Both the position numbers and the translations under genes were made by a program. Under the pieces are notes generated by a model, which searched no databases, was not told the DNA's origin, and was given only the letters and a program-made list of their open reading frames with translations. From the NCBI RefSeq assembly GCF_000720425.1, contig NZ_JOAJ01000003.1, forward strand, positions 682,001-746,000: a stretch of 64,000 nucleotides of DNA, given 5' to 3'. Each line of letters begins with the position of its first letter. Position 1 is the first letter of the stretch. Source of the stretch: Nocardia rhamnosiphila NBRC 108938. Lineage in GTDB: Bacteria; Actinomycetota; Actinomycetes; Mycobacteriales; Mycobacteriaceae. This document shows, piece after piece, positions 26,806 to 35,227 of this stretch.

Positions 26806-29258
26806 TCAGTAGAGGTAGACGACGGCGTTGTTCCCGCCCCGGCAGGTGACCACACCGTCCGCGGCGACGCATTCCAGCGTGTAGGCCTGACCGGTCACCG
26901 GACTGGTGGCCTCGACGGAGACCGGATCGCCTTCGGCCGAGACGACGGTGGGATCGAGGTAGGCCTGCCGGACCGCCTCGGCGAATTCGCAACTGGTCAC
27001 CGCGGTACCGGTTGCCGCCGAACCGTATTCGGAGCCGCCCGGTGCCGACCCCGAACAGGGCTGCGCACCCGTCGGCAGATCGGGCCGGCGCGTGGTGGTG
27101 GTCGCCGACGTGGTGGTGGTGGTGGTGCTTGTGCGCGCGGACGTGGTGGTGGAGGGTTCGGCGCTGTTACCGGCCGCGGAGGTCTGTTCGGGCGCCGAGG
27201 TGATGGCGGCGCCGGTCGTATCGGCGGCGCCGGTGGATTCCGGGCCGCCGGAGCCGCCGAGGAATTGGATACCGAGTACTGCGAGGATGACCACCACCGC
27301 GAACACCCCGACACCGGTCAGTATCGGAACGACCTTGGATCGTCCGCCGCCGGGAGCGGTATCGCGTACCTGCGCGTTCGCGGCGTAACTGTCGCGATAG
27401 CCGGCCTCGTAGGCGGCCGCGTAGGGGTCGGCCGGGGGTGGGCCGGGATCGTCGGCCCGGTAGCCGTAGTTGTCGTCCGGCGCCGGGGCGTCGTAGCGGC
27501 CGGTCGGTTCGGACGGCGGGTACTGCGGCCGGTAGGCGCGGCCCGCCTCCTCGGCGGAGTAAGCAGCCCCGACTGATCCACCGGCTGATAGGCCCCGGCC
27601 GCCTCCTCGGCGGAGTAAGCGAGTCCCGCGGGCGCCTCGTCCACCGGCTGATAGGCCCGGGTCGCCTCCTCGGCGGAATAGGCGAACCCCGAGGAAGCCT
27701 GATCCACCGGCTGATAGGCCCGGGTCGCCTCCTCGGCGGAATAGGCGAACCCCGAGGAAGCCTGATCCACCGGCTGATAGGCGCGAGTCGCCTCCTCGGC
27801 GGAATAGGCGAACCCCGAGGAAGCCTGATCCACCGGCTGATAGGCGCGAGTCGCCTCCTCGGCGGAATAGGCGAGCCCCGAGGAAGCCTGATCCACCGGC
27901 CGGTAGGCGCGCGTCGCGTCCTCGGCGGAGTAGGGCGCGGGCGCCTCGTCCACCGGTTGGAAGACACGGGTGGTCTCCTCGGCCCCCGGGAGCGGATAGC
28001 CGGGTTCGCCGTAGACGCGGGTCGCCTGGTCGTGCGGGTAGAAGTCCGCCACCGGCATACCCCCGGTCGCGGGCGCCGGATCCTCGTACTGTGACGGATC
28101 GGCGGCCGGATGCAACTGCTCGTTTTGGTAGAGGTGCGCGTCCGGGAACGGCCGGATACCGCCGGCCGGGGCCTCGGGGTCGTCGGCGGGGTCGTCGGCC
28201 GGTAGCGGCGTGAATTCGGTTTCGGTAGGCCGGAACGAGGTCGGGTCGCCGGGGATGATCGCGGGCAGTGTGGTGGCCGGGTCCGGCGCTCCCTCGTCAC
28301 GCGGCATCCGGACCACCAGGGTGGGAATGCCACCGGTCGGTGGCGCGGACGGACTCGGCACATCGGGGGTAGCGGGAGATTCGCCAGGCAGCGGCTCCGG
28401 CCCGGCCGGATACGGGGCGCGCGCCGGGGAATTCAGCGCGGTACGGGCAGCTACAGCTAGTTCACCTGCGGTAGCGAAACGCTCGTTCGGGTCCTTGGCC
28501 ATACCCCATGCGATCACATCATCGAGACCGGCCGGTAATCCGGTTCGCTGCACGCTTGCTCGTGGGGGCGGGTCGGTGAGATGCGAGCGGATCAACACGC
28601 CCACACTGGTCGTCGGGAACGGCGTCGCCCCGGTCAGGCATTCGTGCAGCACACAGGCGAGGGAATAGATATCGGCACGCGCGGTCACCGGGCCGCTGTC
28701 GAACCGCTCCGGCGCCATATAGGTATAGGAACCGATCGCCACACCCGCCTGGGTCACCCCGGTATCGCTCTCGTGGCGGGCGATTCCGAAATCGGCCAGA
28801 TAGGCGAAGTCGGCCGGGGTGACGAGAATATTCGCCGGTTTCACATCACGGTGCACCAGGCCGCCCTCGTGCGCGGCGTCCAGCGCGGCGGCGATCTGCT
28901 CGATCACACTCACCGCCCGCTGCGGGCTCAGCGGCCCCTCGGCCTGCAACAGCGTCCGCAGGTCGGTGCCCTGCACGAGTCGCATATCGATGAACAGGCG
29001 GCCGTCGATAACACCCCAGTCGTGGATCGGGATGATGTGCGGTTCGGCGAGGCGGGCCGCGGCCTGCGATTCCCGGCGGAACCGGATCTGGTATTCGGGG
29101 TCGCCGGCGAGCGCGTCGGAGAGCAGCTTGAGCGCGACGACCCGCTCCTTCACGGTGTCGTAGGCCTCGTAGACCTCGCCCATTCCGCCTTTACCCAGCA
29201 ATGAGCGCAGCTCGTAGGGACCGAACCACCGACCGACTTCGGAGCCAGGCGCCTGCAC
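26806..29258 (-). CDS. transmembrane Ser/Thr protein kinase, PknD/PknE-like, interrupted by a frameshift
   Basis: The kinase domain (residues 13-275) has GKGGMGEVY at 22-30, the ATP-site Lys 44, HRDVKPANIL at 136-145, DFG at 156-158 and APE in YMAPERF, all intact. A Pro-rich juxtamembrane linker with 21-residue tandem repeats follows. In the CCCC run at 27567-27570 one base is missing relative to the repeat consensus. Upstream of it the frame ends prematurely at 27318; in the next frame the linker resumes (AAYSAEEAGRAY), then a membrane span (VGVFAVVVILAVLGIQFLGG), a Thr/Ser stretch and a Cys-containing external domain to 26806. Start GTG 29258 has AGAGGA upstream. Either a true frameshift mutation or a homopolymer sequence error. 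Confidence 0.85.
27575..27960 (-). repeat. 63-bp in-frame tandem repeats in kinase linker
   Basis: About six units of 63 bp encode 21-residue repeats of the form YSAEEATRAYQPVDQASSGFA. The four central units are nearly identical. Unit spacing is exactly 63 bp from 27578 onward; the last unit (27545-27600) is 7 bp short, where the frame is lost. The repeats should be prone to slipped-strand length change. Confidence 0.9.
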
Positions 29259-29322
29259 CCGTCCATCCTCTCCACACGCGGGCACCATCTCAACCGACCG
29301 CGGATCGCACCCGGGCTGCCCG

Positions 29323-30015
29323 TCAGACCCTGGATTGTCCAGGGGAGACCACACCGTGGTCAAACGCGTAGACGATGGCCGCCGCGCGGTCACGCACGCC
29401 CAGCTTCCCGAAGATATGACCCACATGGGATTTCACGGTCACCTCGGAGATTCCGAGCGCGTGGGCGATTTCACTGTTGGCCCGGCCGCGGCCGATCAGG
29501 GCCAGGACCTCGCGTTCCCGGGAGGTCAGCTCGACGGCCACGGCGGACGAGGCGGGGGCGGCGGCGGTACTGCGGTAGGCGGACAACACCCGCCCGGTGA
29601 CGGCGGGGTCGAGCCAGGCGCCGCCGGCGGCGACGGTGCGGACGGCGCGGATCAGGTCCTCGGCGGGGGAATCCTTGAGCAGGAACCCGGCCGCGCCCGC
29701 ACGCAGGGCACCGGACAGCAGCTGATCGTCGTCGAAGGTGGTGAGAACGAGAACCGGGGGTTCGGGAGCGCGGGCGCGCAGGATACGGGTGGCCTCGATA
29801 CCGCCGACCCGTTTCATCCGCAGATCCATCAGCACGATATCGGGGCTGTGTGCGGCGACCGCCGCGAGCACCTCGTCACCGTCGGCGCATTCGCTGATCC
29901 GGAAACCGTCGCGCCGCCGCAGAATGCGCCGCAATCCACCGCGGACGAGTTCCTGATCATCGGCGATCAGCACCTCGACCACCTGCGGCTCGGTATCGGC
30001 CGACCTGGTCAACAT
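29323..30015 (-). CDS. NarL/LuxR-family response regulator
   Basis: This 230-residue protein has a receiver domain with acidic pair D19/D20, phosphoacceptor D64 (IVLMDLRM) and K114 (FLLKDS), and a C-terminal LuxR HTH at about 165-225 (LTSREREVLALIGRGRANSEIA, in part). Its ATG 30015 overlaps the stop of a tiny ORF (ATGTTGA), so its translation is coupled to that ORF, and its GGGAGGA ribosome site lies inside it. The cognate sensor is the histidine kinase gene upstream on the same strand. Targets unknown; the gene ends 64 bp before the Ser/Thr kinase start. Confidence 0.92.
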   Translation of the reverse strand: MLTRSADTEPQVVEVLIADDQELVRGGLRRILRRRDGFRISECADGDEVLAAVAAHSPDIVLMDLRMKRVGGIEATRILRARAPEPPVLVLTTFDDDQLLSGALRAGAAGFLLKDSPAEDLIRAVRTVAAGGAWLDPAVTGRVLSAYRSTAAAPASSAVAVELTSREREVLALIGRGRANSEIAHALGISEVTVKSHVGHIFGKLGVRDRAAAIVYAFDHGVVSPGQSRV

Positions 30016-30080
30016 TCCTCCCTCGGCGCAGGTTCATGCGGTCCGCGGACGCCACAGCGAAGGCGGAGGTATCGCCTCAC
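30009..30080 (-). CDS. tiny ORF B, second of a tandem pair before response regulator
   Basis: A 23-codon ORF starts at GTG 30080 after GGAGGAACT and encodes MRRYLRLRCG, VRG, then PHEP and a tail ending REEC. It overlaps tiny ORF A by GTGA and the response regulator by ATGTTGA. Relative to ORF A it has four synonymous third-position changes (CTT/CTC, TGC/TGT, GGT/GGC, CAC/CAT) and one in-frame 9-bp insertion, a pattern of selection on peptide sequence. The GAG GAA codons double as the ribosome site of the regulator. No family recognised. Confidence 0.65.
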   Translation of the reverse strand: MRRYLRLRCGVRGPHEPAPREEC

Positions 30081-30139
30081 AGTTCCTCCTTTTGAACAGG
30101 TTCGTGCGGACCGCAGCGAAGGCGAAGGTATCGCCTCAT
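30077..30139 (-). CDS. tiny ORF A, first of a tandem pair before response regulator
   Basis: A 20-codon ORF starts at ATG 30139 with GGGAGG 4 nt upstream and encodes MRRYLRLRCG, then PHEP and a tail KEEL. Its AAG GAG GAA codons form the ribosome site for ORF B, whose GTG overlaps its stop. It follows the histidine kinase stop by 132 bp. The first ten residues are identical in A and B. Basic and Cys-containing; could be a leader, a coupling device or a bioactive micropeptide. Function unknown. Confidence 0.65.
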   Translation of the reverse strand: MRRYLRLRCGPHEPVQKEEL

Positions 30140-30271
30140 CGTGCCTCCCATGGGTTCGCGGTCGCCGCCGGCGGTGGATCCGCACTCGGCCGGCCGGCCG
30201 GTCGTCGTCGGTGCCGGGCCGCCGGACCCACGCGCCGGGCCGCGCGCGGTCGCCCTGACCGGCGCAGCCTC

Positions 30272-31750
30272 TCATGCCGGACGCGGTTCGTCGCCGCGGC
30301 CGGGACCCGGGTCGTGGTCGGCGATGATCTCCGAAATCGGACAGCGCAGCCGGTCCCGGCTCGGGGCCGCGGCGCTCGCGGGACGCTCGTCCAGCGGGAA
30401 CTCCGCGCGTACGAGCCACCCGCCGGCCTCCGGACCGACCCTGATGCGACCGCCCAGCCCGTCGGACCGGTGCCGCATGCCGGCGACCCCGGTCCCCCGG
30501 CCGAGCTGTGGAGGCAGGCCGCGGGGGATCGTATTGTGCACGCGCACGACGGCCGAGCGGCCGTCCACGGCCACCTTCAGCTCGACGTCCGCGCCCGGGG
30601 CGTGTTTGGCGATATTGGCCAGCGATTCCTGACAGATTCGATAGAGCGCCAGCCCGACCGCCGCCGACACCCCGGATAGATCGCCGGTGAAACGCCGGTT
30701 CACCGTGAGGCCGGCGTTGACGAAGTCGTCGACGAGGGCGGGGATATCACCGGCGCCGGGTTCGACCCCGGCCGCCGAGGGCACCGAATCCAGCAGGCCG
30801 ACCGTGCGCCGGATATCGGCCATGGCCTGGCGGCCCAGTCGTTCGGCGTCGACGAGGGCGTCGGCCGCCTCGTCCACATCGCGATCGGAGGTCAGTGCGT
30901 GCCGGGCGGCCGTCACGTGCAGCAGGGTCACGGTGAGCGAATGGGCGATGACATCGTGTACTTCGCGCGCGATCCGGTTGCGTTCGGCGGCCGCGGCCTG
31001 CGCGGCGCGCGCGCTCTGGTTCTCCCGTTCCTGGTACAGGAACAGGCGCTGATACTGCAGCATCACCCCCACCAGCCAGCCGAGCAGGATCCCGAGCGCA
31101 TACATGGGGAAGCCGGTACGCAGCGAGTAGTTGCCCCACACTGCCTCCCCGATGAAGGCGAACGCGAGCAGTTCGGCCGCGGCGACCACCGCCAGCAGGA
31201 CACTCAGCCGCTTCGGGGCGATCGCCGCGATCTCGGCGATACCGACCATCAGCACGAAGGGCGCGAAATCGGAGTCCACCGGCTGGACGAAGAACAGCGC
31301 CGCCGCGATCATCGTGGCGGCGAACAGGGGCAGCGGCCGCGGCACGATCCCGAACAGCACGTAGATCGGGCCGGAGGCGAACAACAGCACCAGCGCGATC
31401 ACCGGCAGTGCGGTGGGGAAGTATTCGTGCCGCTGCAGGCAGGCCACCACGCCGATGACGAAGAACGCCAGATCGGTGAACAGCACGACCTTGGGCGGAT
31501 AGTCGAAGGGCAGTTCGCGCAGCGGGTGCGGGGCCCCGGGGAGCAGTTTCGCCAGCAGAGCGTCCAGCCGGCGGCGGCCGCGGGCCCACCGTCCGGGCCT
31601 TACCGCCGCTTCCGCTTCCTCCGGGGCCCGGTCCGTCGTCGTGACCGGCGGTTCCGGGGCGTCCGGATCGGATCCGCCCATGGCGCCACCGCCCACCGGC
31701 CGCGCACGGTCCCCCGCGGCGGCAACCGGTGTGAGGCGGCTCTCACTCAT
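30272..31750 (-). CDS. two-component sensor histidine kinase, NarL-system type (HisKA_3)
   Basis: The 492-residue protein has a Pro/Ala-rich cytoplasmic N-terminus, then about six membrane spans between residues 90 and 235 without a periplasmic domain, a coiled linker with RENQSARAAQAAAAERNRIA, the HisKA_3 phosphoacceptor His in REVHDVIAHSL, and a HATPase domain (ESLANIAKHAPG, GRGTGVAGMRHR). This fits intramembrane-sensing kinases. ATG 31750 was taken as start; an upstream in-frame start at 31786 is possible. Operon order: kinase, two tiny ORFs, response regulator. Confidence 0.9.
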   Translation of the reverse strand: MSESRLTPVAAAGDRARPVGGGAMGGSDPDAPEPPVTTTDRAPEEAEAAVRPGRWARGRRRLDALLAKLLPGAPHPLRELPFDYPPKVVLFTDLAFFVIGVVACLQRHEYFPTALPVIALVLLFASGPIYVLFGIVPRPLPLFAATMIAAALFFVQPVDSDFAPFVLMVGIAEIAAIAPKRLSVLLAVVAAAELLAFAFIGEAVWGNYSLRTGFPMYALGILLGWLVGVMLQYQRLFLYQERENQSARAAQAAAAERNRIAREVHDVIAHSLTVTLLHVTAARHALTSDRDVDEAADALVDAERLGRQAMADIRRTVGLLDSVPSAAGVEPGAGDIPALVDDFVNAGLTVNRRFTGDLSGVSAAVGLALYRICQESLANIAKHAPGADVELKVAVDGRSAVVRVHNTIPRGLPPQLGRGTGVAGMRHRSDGLGGRIRVGPEAGGWLVRAEFPLDERPASAAAPSRDRLRCPISEIIADHDPGPGRGDEPRPA

Positions 31751-31941
31751 CTGTCCAGGGTAAGCACCCCCGGGGCCGCTCGGCATCCTGCTACGGCCGG
31801 TTCCCGGCTCCGACCACGGTAGGACAGCGATTCACATCCACGGCACGACGATTTACCGGCGCCGGATTCCTAACGTGGAACACGAGGTCGCCGTACCACC
31901 GGGCCGGCGAAACCCGGCCCCCGACCGAAAGGGCTCGGATC

Positions 31942-32247
31942 ATGTCTTGGGAAGATCAGCACCTGCGCACCGAGATCCTGCACACCGTCCTCGACCGCGC
32001 CGCCCACGATCCGGCGCGACCGGACCTCTTCGACGACATCCCGCACCTCGACCGCCTGTTCGGCGGGCCGCAGGGAGTACTTGCGGCGCTGCGCTATCGG
32101 TGGAACATCCATGTGGACGCCAAGCTGGAGCTGGACCCGGGCCGCTGCTGGACCACCGAAGAGGCCCGGCTCGAGCTGGCAACCGAACAACCCGTGCTCT
32201 ACGCGGTGCTCGACGCGCGCACGGCGTCACCCGTGCCGGTGGCCTGA
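31942..32247 (+). CDS. conserved hypothetical protein
   Basis: This 101-residue soluble protein starts at ATG 31942 with AAAGGG 8 nt upstream. It has LRTEILHTVLDRAAHDPARP, FDDIPHLDRLFGGPQGVLAALRYRW (in parts) and a C-terminal ELATEQPVLYAVLD segment. I recognise it only as an actinobacterial small protein of unknown function, isolated between two minus-strand signalling operons and converging on a Ser/Thr kinase gene 19 bp away. Confidence 0.7.
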   Translation: MSWEDQHLRTEILHTVLDRAAHDPARPDLFDDIPHLDRLFGGPQGVLAALRYRWNIHVDAKLELDPGRCWTTEEARLELATEQPVLYAVLDARTASPVPVA

Positions 32248-32266
32248 TCGGGCCGCGCGGCGGCGC

Positions 32267-34327
32267 TCACAGCGGGGCGTCCGACCACCACCGGTCGATA
32301 TCGCTGCGGGCTCCCGCACCCCAGTAGCGGACGAACAACAGCGAATTGCTTCGGGGCGAATCGGTTCTGGCGCCGAAACCGACCACCATATTCGCGGTGG
32401 ACCGGCCCCGATCGCCGGGTTCCTCCCACAGATGCGCGGTATAGGGTTCCCCACTCTTGGCACCCGAGACCGAATCGTGGGGCGGCAGACTCTCGACCAC
32501 CTCCATGGTGTCCTCGGCGTCCGGGTAGGTGATGATCGTGTAGTCGAGCCGGGTGGCCTCCAGCGAGCGCTGCCGGCAGTCCCAGATCGATTCCCACGGG
32601 CGGGTTTCCAGGATCTCGTCGAAGACCGGGACCACTTCGAGTATCGGGATCTGTTCACCGGGCTCGTACTGACTGCACAGCGCGTCCTGATACCCGAAAC
32701 CGTCCAGCTCCGACCCCTGCGGCAGCAGGGTGGGGAACAGCCGCCGGGTGCGGTCGCCCGGTTCTGTCCCCGGCGAGGTCTCGGATTCACCGCTGGTACC
32801 GGTCGGGCCCCGTTCGAGCGTGGCGGGTTGAGTAGCGGCCGGCGCACCGTCGGAACCGGAATCGTTGTTGCCCACCACCACCAGAACAGCCGCCACGATC
32901 ACGGCCAGCACGATGAGCGGGATCAGAATGGCCACCGCGATCCACGGCGCCCGGCTACGCCGGCGCGCGGCCGGAGCCGGGTGATAGCCGTGGTACTGCC
33001 CGGGCGTCGGATGTCGCGGGACGGCCTGCACAGGCATCCCCCCGGTGCGCTCGACCCCCGCGCTCTGCGCCGCCCCGGCGGGGCCGGTGTGTTCCACGGC
33101 CGGCCCCGGGCGCACCGCCGGCCCCGGCGGGGTCACGACCGGCTGGGCGCCGGTGTGTTCGATATCGCCCGCCCGCGCCGGCGCACCGGCCGGAGCTGTG
33201 GTCACGCCACCGGTGCGTTCCACGCCCGGTCCCGGCGCACCGGGCGGCAGCGCGGCACCGGCGCGAGCGGCCGGGCCGCCCGCGTATCCACCCTCGGCGT
33301 AACCGCCGGTCGCCCCCGCGGCCGCACCTGGTGGTCCGGTGGGCGTTCCCGGTGGTCCCGCGGGCGCACCGGGCGGACCCGTCGGCGCCGGCGCAGCGCC
33401 GGGCACGGCCGAATAACCGCCCGCCGCACCGTGATACACCGTTCCGGGACCGCTCGCCTCGGTCGGCGGCGCATAGTTCTGGGTGGGCGCCGGGGCGGTG
33501 AGCGCCTGCTCGGCGGCCCGCGCGAACTCGACGCAGGTGCGGTACCGGTGACCGGGATGTTTGGCCATCGCCTTCGCCAGCACCGGATCCAGTCCCGGCG
33601 GCAGCCCCGGGCGTTTCACCGCCAGCGGCGGCGGGGCGAGTTGCAGATTGCCGTGGATGATGTCGGCGGGGTTGGGTGAATCGAACGGCGCCATTCCGGT
33701 GAGCAGCCAGTACAGCGCGCAGGCCAGCGAATACTGATCCGATCGGCCGTCCATGTCGCCGCCGGTCATCTGTTCCGGCGAGGCGAAGGCGAGGGTGGCG
33801 GTGAACATACCGGTCTGGGTCAACCGCACTGTTTCCGCGCGTAATCGGGCCAATCCGAAATCGGTGAGGAAAACGCGCTCACCCTGACCGGGATTGGCGC
33901 GGGCGAGCAGGATATTGGACGGTTTCACATCGCGGTGCAGAACCCCCATACCGTGCGCGTAATCGAGCGCGTCGGCCACGCCGGCAATGATCTGGACCGC
34001 TTTCTCCGGAGCCAGGGCCAGCGGATTGACCGTGCCGGCATCGGCGCCGTCGATGTACTGCATGCACATCCACAGGTGATCGCCCTCCACGCCCCGGTCG
34101 TAGACCGTGACGATGCTCGGATGGTCGAGCGCGGCAGCGAGATCGGCTTCCCGTTCGAACCGGGTGCGGATCGCGGCGTCGGCGAACAATTCCGGTTTGA
34201 GCAGCTTCAACGCGGTCTGTTTCCCGAGCCGGGGATGCCGGGCCAGATATACGGCGCCCATTCCGCCTTCGCCGAGCAACCGCTCGACGGTGAACCCGGC
34301 GAACACGTCACCGTTGTTGAGCAACAC
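32267..34327 (-). CDS. transmembrane Ser/Thr protein kinase
   Basis: The 686-residue protein has a kinase domain at residues 10-270: GEGGMGAVY at 19-27, Lys 41, HRDVKPSNIL at 131-140, DFG at 156-158, and SPEQ in place of APE. A Pro/Ala/Gly-rich linker of about 180 residues (repeated GPPGAPAGPPG units) leads to one membrane span (WIAVAILIPLIVLAVIVAAVLVVV, about residue 460) and an external domain of about 190 residues with three Cys. Start GTG 34327 has AAGGGGG upstream. It lies 107 bp after a response regulator and may belong to that operon. Confidence 0.92.
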   Translation of the reverse strand: MLLNNGDVFAGFTVERLLGEGGMGAVYLARHPRLGKQTALKLLKPELFADAAIRTRFEREADLAAALDHPSIVTVYDRGVEGDHLWMCMQYIDGADAGTVNPLALAPEKAVQIIAGVADALDYAHGMGVLHRDVKPSNILLARANPGQGERVFLTDFGLARLRAETVRLTQTGMFTATLAFASPEQMTGGDMDGRSDQYSLACALYWLLTGMAPFDSPNPADIIHGNLQLAPPPLAVKRPGLPPGLDPVLAKAMAKHPGHRYRTCVEFARAAEQALTAPAPTQNYAPPTEASGPGTVYHGAAGGYSAVPGAAPAPTGPPGAPAGPPGTPTGPPGAAAGATGGYAEGGYAGGPAARAGAALPPGAPGPGVERTGGVTTAPAGAPARAGDIEHTGAQPVVTPPGPAVRPGPAVEHTGPAGAAQSAGVERTGGMPVQAVPRHPTPGQYHGYHPAPAARRRSRAPWIAVAILIPLIVLAVIVAAVLVVVGNNDSGSDGAPAATQPATLERGPTGTSGESETSPGTEPGDRTRRLFPTLLPQGSELDGFGYQDALCSQYEPGEQIPILEVVPVFDEILETRPWESIWDCRQRSLEATRLDYTIITYPDAEDTMEVVESLPPHDSVSGAKSGEPYTAHLWEEPGDRGRSTANMVVGFGARTDSPRSNSLLFVRYWGAGARSDIDRWWSDAPL

Positions 34328-34434
34328 GACCCCCTTCAGGCGACCGACAGACTGGTGAGCCTACCGGGCACAGCGCGCCGTTTCCCCCGTGACAACGGGA
34401 ATCAGGGCACTTCATGGAATACCTGACAGTCCGT

Positions 34435-35097
34435 TCAGCCGGGGGTGACCAACCCGGATTCGTAGGCCAGCACCACGGCCTGCGCGCGGTCGCGCAGATC
34501 CAATTTGGTGAAGACCTTGGACACATGAGTTTTGACCGTCTGCTCGGCGATGAACAGCGCCGTGGCGATTTCGGTATTCGACATACCCCGGGCGATGAGT
34601 TCGAGTATCTCGCGCTCGCGCGGGGTCAGTGAGGCCAGCGCCGGGGCCGGGGCGCGCCGGGCCGCGCGGCGGCTGGTCACTTCCGCGATGAGCCGGCGGG
34701 TGACGGTCGGCGCGAGCAGCGCCTCCCCGGCGGCGACGACCCGCACCGCCCGCACCAGTTCCTCGGCCGGGGCGTCCTTGAGCAGGAAGCCACTGGCGCC
34801 GATCCCGAGCGCCTCGTACACGTAGTCGTCGATATCGAAGGTGGTGAGCATGAGCACGCGCACCGGCGGATCGAATCCGGCCCCCAGAATCGAGCGGGCC
34901 GCGTCGAGCCCGTTCATCTCCGGCATACGCACATCCATCAGCACCACATCGGGTCGTAACCGCGCCGATTCGGCGACCGCCACTTTTCCGTTGGGCGCGT
35001 CGCCGACGACACTGATATCGGGTTGGGCGGCGAGCAATGCTCCGAATCCCTGCCGCACCATGGCCTGATCGTCGGCGATCAACACGGTTATTGCCAC
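34435..35097 (-). CDS. NarL/LuxR-family response regulator
   Basis: This 220-residue protein has receiver residues D9/D10, phosphoacceptor D55 (VVLMDVRMPE) and K107 (FLLKDAP), and a LuxR HTH at about 150-215 (LTPREREILELIARGMSNTE, then TVKTHVSKVFTKLDL). It is downstream of its cognate histidine kinase by 130 bp, with a hairpin between them, and upstream of a transmembrane Ser/Thr kinase. No tiny ORFs are present in this second system. Confidence 0.92.
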   Translation of the reverse strand: MAITVLIADDQAMVRQGFGALLAAQPDISVVGDAPNGKVAVAESARLRPDVVLMDVRMPEMNGLDAARSILGAGFDPPVRVLMLTTFDIDDYVYEALGIGASGFLLKDAPAEELVRAVRVVAAGEALLAPTVTRRLIAEVTSRRAARRAPAPALASLTPREREILELIARGMSNTEIATALFIAEQTVKTHVSKVFTKLDLRDRAQAVVLAYESGLVTPG

Positions 35098-35139
35098 GGG
35101 CCCAGCTTAATTCCCGGACGAAACCGGCGTGCGCCGAGC

Positions 35140-35166
35140 GTCCGGCGGCGAAGACCGCCGCCGGAC
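35140..35166 (-). terminator. hairpin between histidine kinase and response regulator genes
   Basis: GTCCGGCGGCG, 5-nt loop, CGCCGCCGGAC is a perfect 11-bp stem in the 130-bp spacer. No T-tract. It could be a partial terminator or an mRNA-processing or stabilising stem that sets the kinase to regulator ratio. Confidence 0.5.
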
Positions 35167-35227
35167 CCGGTATTGCGCACGCCCGCGGCGCCATCCCGCG
35201 GGCCGGGACGCCACCGGAATCCGCGGG

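Noticed and set aside
27092..27130. GTGGTGGTG run as a possible regulatory repeat
   Set aside because: It encodes the Thr-rich stalk of the kinase extracellular part (ACC codons on the minus strand) and is explained by that.
30009..30419. A 136-codon frame covering tiny ORF B
   Set aside because: The upstream part is Arg-rich antisense/out-of-frame sequence over the kinase 3' end; the ribosome site and overlap evidence support only the last 23 codons.
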